This document shows, piece by piece, positions 32,230 to 41,690 of a DNA stretch of 57,793 nt. Location: positions 1-57,793 of the forward strand of contig NZ_JAGSOG010000021.1 in NCBI RefSeq assembly GCF_018139695.1, given 5' to 3'. Both the position numbers and the translations under genes were made by a program. Under the pieces are notes generated by a model that searched no databases, was not told the origin of the DNA, and saw nothing but the letters and a program-made list of their open reading frames with translations. This DNA is from Actinospica durhamensis (GTDB lineage Bacteria; Actinomycetota; Actinomycetes; Streptomycetales; Catenulisporaceae). How positions within the stretch are numbered: the stretch's first letter is position 1; each line of letters starts with the position of its first letter.

Positions 32230-33963
32230 GTGCTCGAAGCCGTCGACGGATCCTCGGTGCGTACCTGGGCTCGGGCCTGCCTGGCCGCGCTCGGCCGGGC
32301 GCGCGAGGAGATCGACGCGCTCAACGTCTTCCCGGTGCCCGACGGCGACACCGGCACCAACCTCTACCTGACCTTCGACGCCGCCTGCGAACGCCTGGAC
32401 GAACTCGAGCGCGCGGGCGACGCGGGTTCCGCCGGTGCGGCCGCGGCCCTGGGCGCGCTGGCGGACGGGGCGCTGGAGGCGGCGCACGGCAACTCCGGCG
32501 CGATCCTGGCCCAGCTGCTGCGCGGGCTGGCCGAGGAACTGGCCGCCACGGCCCGGTCCGGCGGCTTCGTCGACCCGGGCGTGCTGGCCGCCGCGCTGGC
32601 CAGGGCGGACGTCTCGGCCAGGGCCGCGGTCTCGCGGCCGGTGGAGGGCACCATGCTCTCGGTCGTGCGGGCCGCGGCCGTGGCGGCGGGGGAGTCGGTG
32701 CGCCGCAGCGCCGACGCGGGCGCCGCGCCCCCCGCGTTCGCGGCCGTGGCCGAGGCCGCCCGCCAGGCCGCGGCCACCGCGCTGCGCGAGACCCAGCACC
32801 AGCTCGCCGTGCTGGCCGCCGCGGGCGTGGTCGACGCCGGCGGCCGCGGCGTGTGCGTGTTCCTCGACGTACTCGCGGCGCTGGTCGGCGGGTACGACCC
32901 GCGCCGGGTCGAGTCCCTGGGCGCGGCCGCCGCCCGCCGCTCGCTGCTGCGCCCGGTCCGGGTGCCGGCGCCCTCCGCGTCGCGCGGCGCCGTGGTGCGC
33001 ACCGAGTCCGCCGCCGGAGCGGATCCGGGCCTCGAACTCGTCTTCCTCATCGATACCGAGTCCATCGAGCCGCTGCGGGCCGAGCTCGAACGCATCTGCG
33101 CGGCCGACGGCGGCGACTCCCTGGTGATCGCGGGCGGCGCCGGGCGCTACCGCGTACACATCCACCTGCACCAGCCGGGACCGGCGATCGAGGCCGCGCT
33201 CGACCACGGCCGCCCGCGCGACCTGCGGGTGACCGCGCTGGCCGAGTGCGTGGACCACGGCGGCACCGTGCGCGCCACCCCGCGCACCGGCCGGGTGGTG
33301 CTGGCCGCGGCCGACGGGCCGGGCCTTGCCGCGCTGTTCACCGAGGTCGGCGCGGTCCCGCTGGCCGGTCCGGACGGGCGTCCGCCGACCAGCGCGCAGC
33401 TGAGCCGGGCCGTGCTGGACGCGGACGTGCGCGAGGTGGTCATCGTCACCGCCGACCGGGACGGGCTGGCCGGTGCCTTCGCCGCGGCCGACCAGGCCGA
33501 ACGCGACCTGCCCGGGGTACGGGTCGCGGTCATCCCGGGCAAGGCGGCGGTGCAGGCGGTGGCCGCCCTCGCGGTGCACGAGCCGGGCCGGCGCTTCGAC
33601 GCCGACGTGGTCGCGATGACCGCCGCGGCCGGCGCCACCCGCTACGGCGCGCTGCGGCTGGCCGAGGACGAGGCCTGGACCATGGCCGGGGTGGCCTGCG
33701 CCGGGGACGTGCTCGGCTTCATCGAGGACGACGTCGCGGTCATCGCCGAGAGCGTGCTGGAGGCCGCGCTTGGCGTGGTGGACCGGATGGTGTCGGCGGG
33801 TGGTGAGATGGTGACGTTGGTGACCGGCGCGGATCTCGGGCTGCCCACGGCGGCGCTGGTGGACGCGGTCACCACCCGAGTGCTCGCCCGCCGGCCGGAG
33901 ATGGACGTGGTGGCTTACGCGGGCGGCCAGGCCGGCTGGCTGCTGCTGATCGGGGTCGAGTAG
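32230..33963 (+). CDS. DAK2/DhaL-domain kinase-like protein (FakA family)
   Basis: A 577-residue protein. The N-terminal DhaL domain (about 8-210) carries NVFPVPDGDTGTNLYLT, with the Asp cluster that holds Mg-ADP, and AHGNSGAIL and RPVEGTMLSVVR. Middle and C-terminal parts (about 250-577) match the FakA middle/C domains. FakA phosphorylates fatty acids held by a FakB (DegV) partner for incorporation into lipids; no FakB gene lies in this window. The GTG start lies after GAGGAAGG. Position before recG is conserved in related genomes. The substrate in actinobacteria is not established. Confidence 0.87.
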   Translation: MLEAVDGSSVRTWARACLAALGRAREEIDALNVFPVPDGDTGTNLYLTFDAACERLDELERAGDAGSAGAAAALGALADGALEAAHGNSGAILAQLLRGLAEELAATARSGGFVDPGVLAAALARADVSARAAVSRPVEGTMLSVVRAAAVAAGESVRRSADAGAAPPAFAAVAEAARQAAATALRETQHQLAVLAAAGVVDAGGRGVCVFLDVLAALVGGYDPRRVESLGAAAARRSLLRPVRVPAPSASRGAVVRTESAAGADPGLELVFLIDTESIEPLRAELERICAADGGDSLVIAGGAGRYRVHIHLHQPGPAIEAALDHGRPRDLRVTALAECVDHGGTVRATPRTGRVVLAAADGPGLAALFTEVGAVPLAGPDGRPPTSAQLSRAVLDADVREVVIVTADRDGLAGAFAAADQAERDLPGVRVAVIPGKAAVQAVAALAVHEPGRRFDADVVAMTAAAGATRYGALRLAEDEAWTMAGVACAGDVLGFIEDDVAVIAESVLEAALGVVDRMVSAGGEMVTLVTGADLGLPTAALVDAVTTRVLARRPEMDVVAYAGGQAGWLLLIGVE

Positions 33964-34052
33964 CCGGCGGTACGGGGAGCGGCGTCGCGGGAGCGCGGTG
34001 GCGGGCCGTCGCGGCGCGGGAACACGTCGCGGCACGGAGCGAAGGGAAGCGG

Positions 34053-36272
34053 ATGAGCGTCGCGGAAACCGGGGCCGCGGACCCCCTCGACCACCCCCTC
34101 GTCGAGGTGCTGGGCGACCGCACCGCGAAGGTGCTGGCCAAGGAGCTGGGCCTGCGCACCTTCGGCGACCTGCTGCGGTACTACCCCCGGCGCTACTACG
34201 AGCGCGGCGATTTCTCCGATCTGACCCGGCTTCAGCCGGACGAGGAGATCACCGTGCAGGCCGAGGTGGCGAAGGTGACCAAGCACCCCGGGCCCGGGCG
34301 CAGGCCGCCGCGGGTCGAGGTGGAGATCACCGACGGCAAGGGCACGCTGCAGCTGACGTTCTTTCACAGCTGGCTCGCCGAAAGGGAACTGCGCCCCGGC
34401 ACCTCGGGCCTTTTCGCCGGCAAGGTCGGCAGCTTCCGCGGCCGCCCGCAGATCGTGCACCCGGAGTACCACCTCTACGACGAGGACGAGGACGGGAGCA
34501 AGGCGGCGGAGGAGTTCGCCAAGCCGAGGCCCGTCTATCCGGCCACCGCGAAGCTGCGCACCTGGACCATCCAACGCTGCGTGCGCGTCGTGCTCGACTC
34601 CCTGCCGGAGCTCGAGGACCCGCTGCCCGCCGAGGTGCGCCGGCGCTTCAACCTGCTGGACCTGCGTACCGCGCTGCTGCGGGTGCACCGTCCCGACGAC
34701 CTCGCCGAGACGCTCGTGGCCAAGGAGCGGCTGAAGTGGGACGAGGCCCTGCCGCTGCAGGTGGTCCTGGCCCAGCGGCGGCTCGCGTCGCAGGCCGAGG
34801 CGGCCACCGCGCGCGAACCGCGGGCCGGGGGACTGCTGGAACGCTTCGACGAGCGGCTGCCGTTCACCCTCACCGCCGGACAGCGCACCGTGTGCACCGA
34901 GATCGAGCGGGACCTGGCCCGGCCGCACCCGATGCACCGGCTGCTGCAGGGCGAGGTCGGATCCGGCAAGACGGTCGTGGCGCTGCGGGCGATGCTCACC
35001 GTCGTCGACAGCGGCGGCCAGGCCGTGCTGCTCGCGCCGACCGAGGTGCTCGCGCAGCAGCACCACCGTTCGATCACGCAGATGCTCGGTCCGCTCGCGC
35101 GCCCCGGCCAGCTCGACGGCGACCCGGAGGGCACCAAGGTCGCGCTGCTCACCGGTTCTCAGGGTGCGAAGGAGCGCCGGGCCAACCTGCTCGACGCGGC
35201 CTGTGGCGACGCCGGGATCGTGGTCGGCACGCACGCGGTCATCCAGGAGCACGTGCAGTTCCAGGAACTCGGCCTGGTGGTCGTGGACGAGCAGCACCGC
35301 TTCGGCGTCGAGCAGCGCGACGCCCTGCGGGCCAAGGGATCCGTGCCGCCGCACCTGCTGGTGATGACCGCGACGCCGATCCCGCGCACCGTGGCCATGA
35401 CCGTCTTCGGCGATCTGGAGACCTCCGTCCTGGCCGAGCTGCCCGGCGGCCGCGCGCCGATCCAGACGCACGTGGTGCCCGCCCTGGAGAAGCCGAACTT
35501 CTTCACCCGCGCCTGGGAGCGGATCAGGGAGGAGGTCGCCAAGGGGCATCAGGCTTATGTCGTGTGTCCCCGGATCGGCGGCGAGGCGGGGGACGAGGCG
35601 GACTCGGACGGGAGCGACGCCCCGGAGACCGAGCCCATCGAGGCCGAGTCCGAGCGGCGCCCCCCGCTGGCGGTCGTCGACGTCGCGGCCGAGCTCGAGG
35701 CCGGCGCGCTGGCCGGTCTGCGCATCGGCGTGCTGCACGGCCGGCTCACCCCTGCGGAGAAGGACGAGGTCATGTCCGCATTCACCGAGGGGTCGCTGGA
35801 CGTGCTGGTGGCCACCACCGTCGTCGAGGTCGGCGTGAACGTGCCGAACGCGAGCGTCATGGTCATCCTGGACGCCGACCGCTTCGGCGTCTCCCAGCTG
35901 CACCAGCTGCGCGGCCGGGTGGGCCGGGGCAGCGCGCCGGGCCTGTGTCTGCTGGTCACCGAGGCCTACGCGGACACGCCCGCGCGCGAACGGCTCGACG
36001 CCGTGGCGGGCACGCTCGACGGCTTCGAGCTCTCCCGGATCGACCTGGAACAGCGCCGCGAGGGCGACGTGCTCGGCGCGGCCCAGTCCGGCCGCCGCAG
36101 TTCGCTGCGGCTGCTCTCGGTGCTGCGCGACGAGGAGCTGATCGGCCTGGCCAGGCAGGCCGCGACCGAGCTCGTCGCCCAGGACGCGCCGCTCGAGCGC
36201 CACCCGGGGCTGCGTGCCGCGGTGGACGCGTTGCAGCACTCTGATCGGGCCGGGTTCCTGGCCATGACCTGA
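34053..36272 (+). CDS. recG: ATP-dependent DNA helicase RecG
   Basis: A 739-residue branched-DNA helicase that regresses stalled forks and processes Holliday junctions. An N-terminal wedge/OB region (about 50-190) precedes the helicase core. Walker A is GEVGSGKTVVALRA, motif II is VVDEQHRFGVEQR and motif III MTATPIPRTVAMT. The late QLHQLRGRVGRG is motif VI. An acidic insertion (about 515-540, EAGDEADSDGSDAPETEPIE) interrupts the second helicase domain and is common in this lineage. ATG 34053 follows GAAGGGAAG. Confidence 0.96.
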   Translation: MSVAETGAADPLDHPLVEVLGDRTAKVLAKELGLRTFGDLLRYYPRRYYERGDFSDLTRLQPDEEITVQAEVAKVTKHPGPGRRPPRVEVEITDGKGTLQLTFFHSWLAERELRPGTSGLFAGKVGSFRGRPQIVHPEYHLYDEDEDGSKAAEEFAKPRPVYPATAKLRTWTIQRCVRVVLDSLPELEDPLPAEVRRRFNLLDLRTALLRVHRPDDLAETLVAKERLKWDEALPLQVVLAQRRLASQAEAATAREPRAGGLLERFDERLPFTLTAGQRTVCTEIERDLARPHPMHRLLQGEVGSGKTVVALRAMLTVVDSGGQAVLLAPTEVLAQQHHRSITQMLGPLARPGQLDGDPEGTKVALLTGSQGAKERRANLLDAACGDAGIVVGTHAVIQEHVQFQELGLVVVDEQHRFGVEQRDALRAKGSVPPHLLVMTATPIPRTVAMTVFGDLETSVLAELPGGRAPIQTHVVPALEKPNFFTRAWERIREEVAKGHQAYVVCPRIGGEAGDEADSDGSDAPETEPIEAESERRPPLAVVDVAAELEAGALAGLRIGVLHGRLTPAEKDEVMSAFTEGSLDVLVATTVVEVGVNVPNASVMVILDADRFGVSQLHQLRGRVGRGSAPGLCLLVTEAYADTPARERLDAVAGTLDGFELSRIDLEQRREGDVLGAAQSGRRSSLRLLSVLRDEELIGLARQAATELVAQDAPLERHPGLRAAVDALQHSDRAGFLAMT

Positions 36273-36379
36273 TCCGTCGCGGCAGGCCGGAGGCAGGTCT
36301 GGAGGCAGGTCGGGGGGCCGGTCGGGCTGTGACGCGGGATACCTTGCCGCGGCGCCGTACCCACCCTAAGGTTCGGCGG

Positions 36380-36862
36380 GTGACCGACACCCTGGGCGGA
36401 TCCGAGCCGGATCCCGATTTCGAGGCGCAGTTCGCGCAGCTGGTGCGCGAGGTGCAGCAGGGACGCCCCGCCGCCGTGCACGAACCCTCGGCCCGGGCGC
36501 GGATGCTGCAGAACCGGTGGCGCGAGGAACCGCCGCCGACCACCCCGTGGCGCGGCGAGCACCCCACCGTCGGCGATGCCACGGTCCGCGGGCGCGCCCG
36601 CGGACCCGCACCGACCCCGCTCGCGCCGCGCACCCGCCCCGGATTCGGCCGGCCGCGGGCCTGGTCCCGGCCGCGCCGCGGCGACTACGGGCGGGGCCGC
36701 CAGGGCGCCCGCGCCTGGGTGCGCAAGGCCCTGATCGCGGTGATCGTCGGCGCGGTGGTGTTCGCCGTGATCGAGACCGTCGTGCAGGACCACACCCGCG
36801 CCGCGGCGGCCGGGGCCGAGCGCGGGCGGATCGGCGCCCGGTTCAGCGCAGGGTCAGCTTGA
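36380..36862 (+). CDS. Hypothetical single-helix membrane protein
   Basis: A 160-residue protein: an acidic N-terminal helix (EPDPDFEAQFAQLVREVQQG), a long Pro/Arg-rich disordered middle, a C-terminal membrane helix (about 120-142, KALIAVIVGAVVFAVIETVV) and a short basic tail. I do not recognise a family. GTG 36380 is preceded by TAAGGT (36367-36372) seven bases upstream, the leaderless pattern; an ATG at 36329 lacks support. Its 3' end overlaps the convergent DUF385 gene by 20 bases. Function unknown. Confidence 0.6.
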   Translation: MTDTLGGSEPDPDFEAQFAQLVREVQQGRPAAVHEPSARARMLQNRWREEPPPTTPWRGEHPTVGDATVRGRARGPAPTPLAPRTRPGFGRPRAWSRPRRGDYGRGRQGARAWVRKALIAVIVGAVVFAVIETVVQDHTRAAAAGAERGRIGARFSAGSA

Positions 36863-37334
36863 GCACGCGGCCGCCCGCCTGCCAGGCCTGACGCAGGTCC
36901 GCCGGAACCGGCCCGCCGTCCGCGTCCAGGGTGATCTTGTTGAACTTGGCGAAGTTCTTGTTGTGCCGGCAGATCACGTCGTAGAGCGCCACCACGCCCG
37001 TCTCGTCCCGCACCACCTCGACGTCGGCGGTGCGGCGCCTGCCCTTGTAGCGCACCTCGAGCGGCTCGCCGGTGCGCAGGTTCTTGGACCAGCCGAACGG
37101 AGTGCCGACCAGCAGCACCCCCTCGTACGGCGTGTAGGCCACCGGCACGTCGTAGTGCCGGCCGCTCTTGCGCCCGACCACGTAGAGCGTGATCAGGTAC
37201 TTGCCGATGCCGGCCGAGACCCCCGGCGTGGCCAGCAGCCCGCGCATCACGCGGTTGACGGCGCGCTGGTAGGCCATGGTCTGCGGCGGTTGCGGGGCCG
37301 AGGCCCCGGGAGCCGGAGAAGTCTCAGTACTCAT
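36843..37334 (-). CDS. DUF385/Ddn-like F420-dependent oxidoreductase family protein
   Basis: A 163-residue protein of the split-beta-barrel nitroreductase (DUF385) family. Visible features are LYVVGRKSGRHYDVPVAY, then GVLLVGTPFGWSKNL and TGEPLEVRYKGRRRTADVEV, the pattern of the Mycobacterium Ddn group that uses reduced F420 or quinones. The first 25 residues are a Pro/Ala-rich extension. ATG 37334 has TAGCGT seven bases upstream on its strand (37342-37347), suggesting a leaderless mRNA. Its 3' end overlaps the convergent hypothetical gene. The substrate is unknown. Confidence 0.85.
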   Translation of the reverse strand: MSTETSPAPGASAPQPPQTMAYQRAVNRVMRGLLATPGVSAGIGKYLITLYVVGRKSGRHYDVPVAYTPYEGVLLVGTPFGWSKNLRTGEPLEVRYKGRRRTADVEVVRDETGVVALYDVICRHNKNFAKFNKITLDADGGPVPADLRQAWQAGGRVLKLTLR

Positions 37335-37469
37335 AGTTTCGACGCTAGACCCGCCCCGTGCGGCACGCAACGGAAACGGGCACTTGCCCGCAGATCCCCA
37401 GCAATCGCACAGCTCGCGCACAGGCTCCGCGCAGCCGCCGCCGCGTGCCGCCCGCCCCGCCGCGCTTTG

Positions 37470-37475
37470 TAGACT
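37470..37475 (+). promoter_or_regulatory. -10 box of rsmD (leaderless)
   Basis: TAGACT lies six bases before ATG 37482, with no ribosome site between them. This fits a transcript beginning at the start codon. Confidence 0.5.
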
Positions 37476-37481
37476 GGGCCG

Positions 37482-38051
37482 ATGACCAGGATCATCGCAG
37501 GCCAGGCCCGGGGCCGGCGGCTCGCCGTGCCGCCGGGCAACGGCACCCGGCCGACCTCGGACCGGGCCAGGGAGGGGCTGTTCTCGGCCCTGGACTCGCT
37601 GCTGCACGGCCTCGGCGGGCTGCGCGTGATCGACGGCTACGCCGGCTCCGGCGCGGTGGGCATCGAGGCGCTCTCCCGCGGCGCCGCGGCCGCGCTGCTG
37701 ATCGAGTCCGACCGCCGCGCCGCCGACGTGATGCGCGCCAACCTGCGCACGCTCGGGCTGCCCGGCGGCCGGGTGCTGGCCGAGCGGGTGGAGCGGGTGG
37801 CCGCGCAGCCCTGCCCCGACGCGCCGTACGGCCTGCTTTTCCTCGACCCGCCCTACGCGCTCGAGACGGAGGTGCTGTCCGCGCAGATCGAGGACTTCGC
37901 CGAGCACGGCTGGCTCGGCCCGGACGCGGTGGTCTGCGTGGAGCGGGCGAGCCGCGACCCGGAGTGGATCTGGCCGGAGGGCTTCGATTCACTCCGGGTC
38001 AGGGCTTACGGCGAGGGCACGCTCTGGTACGGTCACCGCCGTGAGCAGTGA
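37482..38051 (+). CDS. rsmD: 16S rRNA (guanine966-N2)-methyltransferase
   Basis: A 189-residue SAM-dependent methyltransferase. The start [18 protein letters not shown] and [15 protein letters not shown] are the RsmD signature. The SAM loop is [18 protein letters not shown], and the catalytic motif IV is DPPY (in [11 protein letters not shown]). It methylates G966 of 16S rRNA in the small subunit. The gene ends just upstream of, or overlapping, coaD depending on the coaD start. Confidence 0.95.
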   Translation: MTRIIAGQARGRRLAVPPGNGTRPTSDRAREGLFSALDSLLHGLGGLRVIDGYAGSGAVGIEALSRGAAAALLIESDRRAADVMRANLRTLGLPGGRVLAERVERVAAQPCPDAPYGLLFLDPPYALETEVLSAQIEDFAEHGWLGPDAVVCVERASRDPEWIWPEGFDSLRVRAYGEGTLWYGHRREQ

Positions 38052-38076
38052 CGCTACGAGCCTCGAGGCCACACCG

Positions 38077-38553
38077 GTGCGCCGGGCGGTCTGTCCCGGA
38101 TCCTTCGACCCGGTGACCAACGGCCACCTTGACATCATCACCCGTATGACCGGCCTCTTCGACGAAGTCGTGGTGGCGATCGGCAAGAACGCGGGCAAGA
38201 AGGGCCTGTTCGCCTACGACGAGCGGGTGCGCATGATCCGCGACGTGACGGCGCATCTGCCGAACGTCACCGTCGAGGTGGTCGACGGCCTGCTGGTGGA
38301 CTTCTGCGCCGAGCGCGGGATCAAGGCCATCGTCAAGGGGCTGCGGGCGGTGGGCGACTTCGACTACGAACTTCAGATGTCGCAGATGAACCACCGGCTG
38401 GCCGGCATCGAGACCCTGTTCGTGGCCACCAACCCGCTCTACAGCTTTCTGTCCTCCTCGCTGATCAAGGAAGTCTGCGCGCTCGGCGGCGACGTCTCCG
38501 GCCTGCTGCCCGAGCCGGTGCTCGAGCAGTTGGTCGAACGCCTGCGCAAGTAG
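38077..38553 (+). CDS. coaD: Phosphopantetheine adenylyltransferase
   Basis: A 158-residue nucleotidyltransferase making dephospho-CoA. [20 protein letters not shown] holds the phosphate loop and TNGH catalytic motif, and [11 protein letters not shown] is the second nucleotidyl-transfer motif. I prefer GTG 38077, with GAGG eight bases before it, because the resulting start [12 protein letters not shown] is the family norm. GTG 38041 would add 12 residues and overlap rsmD by 11 bases. A perfect 24-base palindrome follows the stop. Confidence 0.95.
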   Translation: MRRAVCPGSFDPVTNGHLDIITRMTGLFDEVVVAIGKNAGKKGLFAYDERVRMIRDVTAHLPNVTVEVVDGLLVDFCAERGIKAIVKGLRAVGDFDYELQMSQMNHRLAGIETLFVATNPLYSFLSSSLIKEVCALGGDVSGLLPEPVLEQLVERLRK

Positions 38554-38573
38554 CCGACAACCCGTCGACTCCC

Positions 38574-38597
38574 CGGCGGCGGCGCGCGCCGCCGCCG
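38574..38597 (+). terminator. Perfect 24-base GC palindrome after coaD
   Basis: CGGCGGCGGCGC (38574-38585) is followed directly by its reverse complement (38586-38597), 21 bases after the coaD stop. It is a likely factor-assisted terminator, with no T-tract. Confidence 0.55.
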
Positions 38598-38732
38598 CGA
38601 ACGGGCTGAGCGGACTTTCCGGACAAAGCTCGCAGTTGCCTCAGCACTCTCCGTCCGCCGCCCGGTTCGGGGTACCGTGGTCGGGCGCTGCCGAGCCGGC
38701 GGCGCCTAGGTGACGCAGGGAGTTGGAGTCCG

Positions 38733-39833
38733 TTGGACGTCAACGCGAAGATCGACGAGCTCATCGAGATCGTGGAGGGTGCGCGTGCGATGCCGATGTC
38801 GGCGTCGTGCGTCATCAACCGCGCGCAGGTGCTCGACCTGCTCGACGAGCTCAAGCGCGGAATGCCGGAGGAGATGGACAGGGCCCGCCGGGTCCTGGAC
38901 GACCGCGAGTCCGTTCTGGCCGAAGGCCGTCGCGAGGCCGAACGCCTGATCGAGCGCACCCGCGGGGAGCGCGACTCCATCATCAACAACACCGACATCT
39001 CCCGGGAGGCCCGCGGAGCGGCCTCGCGCATCCTGGACGATGCCCGCCGCGACGCCGATTCCATTCGGGCCGAGGCGGACGAGTACGTCGACCAGAAGCT
39101 GGCCAACTTCGAGGTGGTGCTCACCAAGACGCTCCAGGCCGTCGGGCGCGGCCGCGACAAGATGCGCGGCAACAACCCGATGGAGGAACTCGGCCGGCAC
39201 GTCGAGGAGCAGGACCTGGTCCAGGCCGAGCGCAAGCGGTCCAGGGACTTCTCCGGCACCGGCGAGATGCCCCAGGTGCGCGAGGGCTACGACAACCGCT
39301 TCGAGGGCAACGACTTCGAGGGCAACGAGTTCGAGGCCGCGGGCTTCGAGGGCGCCGCCCAGTTCGAGACCGAGCGCTTCGAGGAAGGCGGCTTCGAGAC
39401 CACCGGGGAGTTCACCCGCATCGCCTTCGAGGAGGCCGAGCGTCCCTACGAGCCGCACCCGCACGCCGGGTACGAGGAGCAGGGCTACGCCCAGGCGCCG
39501 CAGCAGCCCTACTACGCCGAGGCCCAGGGCTACGACAGCGGTGCGTACGAGCAGCCTGGATACGAACAGCCCGGATACGAGCAGCCCGCATATGAGCAGC
39601 CCGGATACGACCAGGGCGCGGTCCAGGGCTACGGCACCGGGGAGTTCCCCACCGATGCCCCGTACGGCCAGGACGCCTACGGCCAGCCCGCCGCGTACGG
39701 TGCCCCGGCCGCTTACGGCCACCCCGGCCAGCAGCAGGGCCCCGGTCCGGAGTACCCGGCGGAGGAGACCTCGTACTTCGACACCGGCCTGATCGACGTA
39801 CGGCAGTTCCAACAGCAGCAGCAGTACCGGTGA
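38733..39833 (+). CDS. Coiled-coil (ATP-synthase-b/DivIVA-like) protein with repetitive tail
   Basis: A 366-residue protein. Residues about 1-165 form a long helical, heptad-rich region (EEMDRARRVLDDRESVLAEG, then EAERLIERTRGERDSI), often labelled ATP synthase subunit b-like or cell-division-initiation-like in actinobacteria. It has no membrane segment. Residues about 195-235 repeat FEGN/FE-type units (DFEGNEFEAAGFEG). Residues about 270-300 repeat YEQPG from 15-base DNA repeats, and a Tyr/Gln/Pro-rich end follows, with the conserved terminus SYFDTGLIDVRQF. TTG 38733 follows GGAG. Its position before DUF177-rpmF is conserved in the lineage. A role in cell envelope or polar growth is speculative. 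Confidence 0.8.
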   Translation: MDVNAKIDELIEIVEGARAMPMSASCVINRAQVLDLLDELKRGMPEEMDRARRVLDDRESVLAEGRREAERLIERTRGERDSIINNTDISREARGAASRILDDARRDADSIRAEADEYVDQKLANFEVVLTKTLQAVGRGRDKMRGNNPMEELGRHVEEQDLVQAERKRSRDFSGTGEMPQVREGYDNRFEGNDFEGNEFEAAGFEGAAQFETERFEEGGFETTGEFTRIAFEEAERPYEPHPHAGYEEQGYAQAPQQPYYAEAQGYDSGAYEQPGYEQPGYEQPAYEQPGYDQGAVQGYGTGEFPTDAPYGQDAYGQPAAYGAPAAYGHPGQQQGPGPEYPAEETSYFDTGLIDVRQFQQQQQYR

Positions 39834-39944
39834 TCCGGTACCGCCACTGATACACGCTGCGCGACCGCGCGGGCGCCCACGGTGATCATCTCGCCGTCGG
39901 TGCCCGCGTGTTCGTTTCCCGGCGGAGCGCCCCCGTGCGGCGGG

Positions 39945-39950
39945 TAGACT
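39945..39950 (+). promoter_or_regulatory. -10 box of the DUF177-rpmF-rnc-mutM operon (leaderless)
   Basis: TAGACT lies six bases before ATG 39957. GGAGG in between is only one base from the ATG. Confidence 0.5.
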
Positions 39951-39956
39951 GGAGGC

Positions 39957-40532
39957 ATGCCTCCCGTAGCCAAACCGAAGCGTCCCGACGTGCGTTCGCC
40001 CTACGTCTTCGACGTGCGCGAGTTCGGCCGGCGGCCCGGCGCGATGCGCCAGTTCGACCGTGACCTGCCCGCGGAGACGATGCTCGGGGGCGGTTCCACC
40101 CTCGACGGCCTCTACACCTCCGAGGGCGCCGACCTGCTGCTCGACCTGCGGCTCGAGTCCGTGGTGGAGGGCGTGCTGGCCACCGGGCGGGTCTCCGGCT
40201 CGCTGGTCGGCGAGTGCGTGCGCTGCCTCGACCCGGTCGAGGTCGAGGTGGACGCCGACTTCCAGGAGCTGTTCTACTACGACCCGCAGGAGCTGACCGC
40301 CGAGGAGCGCGAGGAGGCCCTGGCCGTGGTCGAGGAGCTCCTCGACGTCGAGTCCCTCGTGCGTGACGCGGTCATGCTCGAACTGCCGCTCCAGCCGCTG
40401 TGCGAGCCGGACTGCCCGGGGCTGTGCCCCGAGTGCGGTGTGCCGTTGGCCGAGGATCCGGACCACCACCACGACGCGGTGGACCCCCGCTGGGCCGCCC
40501 TGAGCGGACTCGGCGCCGAGCACGGCGAATAG
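39957..40532 (+). CDS. DUF177/YceD-family protein
   Basis: A 191-residue protein of the YceD family found next to rpmF in most bacteria and linked to 23S rRNA or large-subunit maturation. The middle has GECVRCLDPVEVEVDADFQELF. The C-terminal zinc-ribbon-like cluster is LCEPDCPGLCPECGVPL (four cysteines), followed by a His-rich DPDHHHD. It is cytoplasmic. The spacing to rpmF is 119 bases, with a CGACTT/AAGTCG hairpin (40585-40602) and a TAAAGT box that may be an additional rpmF promoter. Confidence 0.9.
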   Translation: MPPVAKPKRPDVRSPYVFDVREFGRRPGAMRQFDRDLPAETMLGGGSTLDGLYTSEGADLLLDLRLESVVEGVLATGRVSGSLVGECVRCLDPVEVEVDADFQELFYYDPQELTAEEREEALAVVEELLDVESLVRDAVMLELPLQPLCEPDCPGLCPECGVPLAEDPDHHHDAVDPRWAALSGLGAEHGE

Positions 40533-40651
40533 GCCGTCACCTCGGGCGAACCCGAGCCCGGGGGCCGCGGTTCGAAACACCCGCCGACTTCCGGTAAAGT
40601 CGTCGGGTACGACCGAATGACCTTTGCAGTAACTGACCAGGAGTTTGAGCC

Positions 40652-40825
40652 GTGGCCGTTCCGAAGCGCAAGAAGTCCCGCAGCCGTACCCGTACGCGCC
40701 GCGCCCAGTGGAAGGCCGCCCCGCTGACCCTGGTCGCCTGTGACCGCTGCCAGGAGACCAAGCGTCCGCACACCGTCTGCCAGAACTGCGGCACCTACGA
40801 CAAGCGTCAGGTGCTGGCCGTCTAA
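40652..40825 (+). CDS. rpmF: 50S ribosomal protein L32
   Basis: A 57-residue protein starting at GTG 40652 ([19 protein letters not shown]) after AGGAG nine bases upstream. It ends [15 protein letters not shown] and stops with TAA at 40823-40825. The zinc pairs CDRC and CQNC are both intact. The N-terminal basic stretch is diagnostic of L32. It is the second gene of the DUF177-rpmF-rnc-mutM unit. Confidence 0.97.
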   Translation: MAVPKRKKSRSRTRTRRAQWKAAPLTLVACDRCQETKRPHTVCQNCGTYDKRQVLAV

Positions 40826-40850
40826 GGCCCCGGCCCGACGGAAGACGGTC

Positions 40851-41690
40851 GTGACCGATTCCCTCAAACCGCCCGGACTCCTGGAGCAGCGGCTCGGTCT
40901 GCCGATCGATCCGCAGCTCCTGGAGCAGGCGCTGACGCACCGATCGTTCGCCTACGAGAACGGCCACTGCCCGACCAACGAGCGGCTGGAGTTCCTCGGC
41001 GACTCGGTGCTCGGCGTCGTGGTGACCAGTACGCTCTACCACACCCATCCGGATCTGCCGGAGGGTCAGCTGGCGAAGTTCCGCTCCCACGTGGTCAGTG
41101 CCAAGGCCCTGGCCGAGGTCGGCCGGGAGCTCGAGCTCGGCGACTTCATGCGCCTGGGCAAGGGCGAGGAGGCCACCGGAGGACGGGACAAGTCCTCCAT
41201 CCTGGCCGACGCCATGGAGGCGCTGCTCGGCGCGGTCTACCTCGACCACGGGCTCGACACCGTCGGAGAGCTGATCCACCGGCTCTTCGACCGGCTGATC
41301 GAGGCCTCGGCCGGCCTGGGCGCCGGCCTGGACTGGAAGACCTCGCTGCAGGAGCTGACCGCGGAGCACTCCCTCGGCGTACCCGCGTACGTGGTCGAGG
41401 AAGAAGGCCCCGAGCACGACAAGTCCTTCACCGCCCGGGTGCGCGTCGGCGAGGCCGACTACCCCAGCGGCCAGGGACGGTCGAAGAAGAACGCCGAGCA
41501 GATCGCCGCGGAGCACGCCTACCGCTCGATCCGCAAGGAGCACGGCTCCACCAAGGCCGAACCCGACGGCCGGGCCCCGTCCGCGGCCGGGTCGAACGGT
41601 GCCGGTCCTTCGTCCGCGCCCGCACCCGTGCCCGCGTCGGACGCGCTCGCCGCTCCCGAGTCCGCCACCCCCGGATCCGACGGTGCCTGA
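40851..41690 (+). CDS. rnc: Ribonuclease III
   Basis: A 279-residue double-stranded RNA endonuclease. The catalytic domain (about 5-155) has the signature [16 protein letters not shown] and the metal ligands in [13 protein letters not shown]. The dsRNA-binding domain (about 160-235) has [18 protein letters not shown]. About 45 Ala/Pro/Ser-rich residues follow the dsRBD as a disordered tail. GTG 40851 is preceded by GGAAG. In Streptomyces the orthologue (AbsB) controls antibiotic production. The last eight bases overlap mutM. Confidence 0.96.
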   Translation: MTDSLKPPGLLEQRLGLPIDPQLLEQALTHRSFAYENGHCPTNERLEFLGDSVLGVVVTSTLYHTHPDLPEGQLAKFRSHVVSAKALAEVGRELELGDFMRLGKGEEATGGRDKSSILADAMEALLGAVYLDHGLDTVGELIHRLFDRLIEASAGLGAGLDWKTSLQELTAEHSLGVPAYVVEEEGPEHDKSFTARVRVGEADYPSGQGRSKKNAEQIAAEHAYRSIRKEHGSTKAEPDGRAPSAAGSNGAGPSSAPAPVPASDALAAPESATPGSDGA

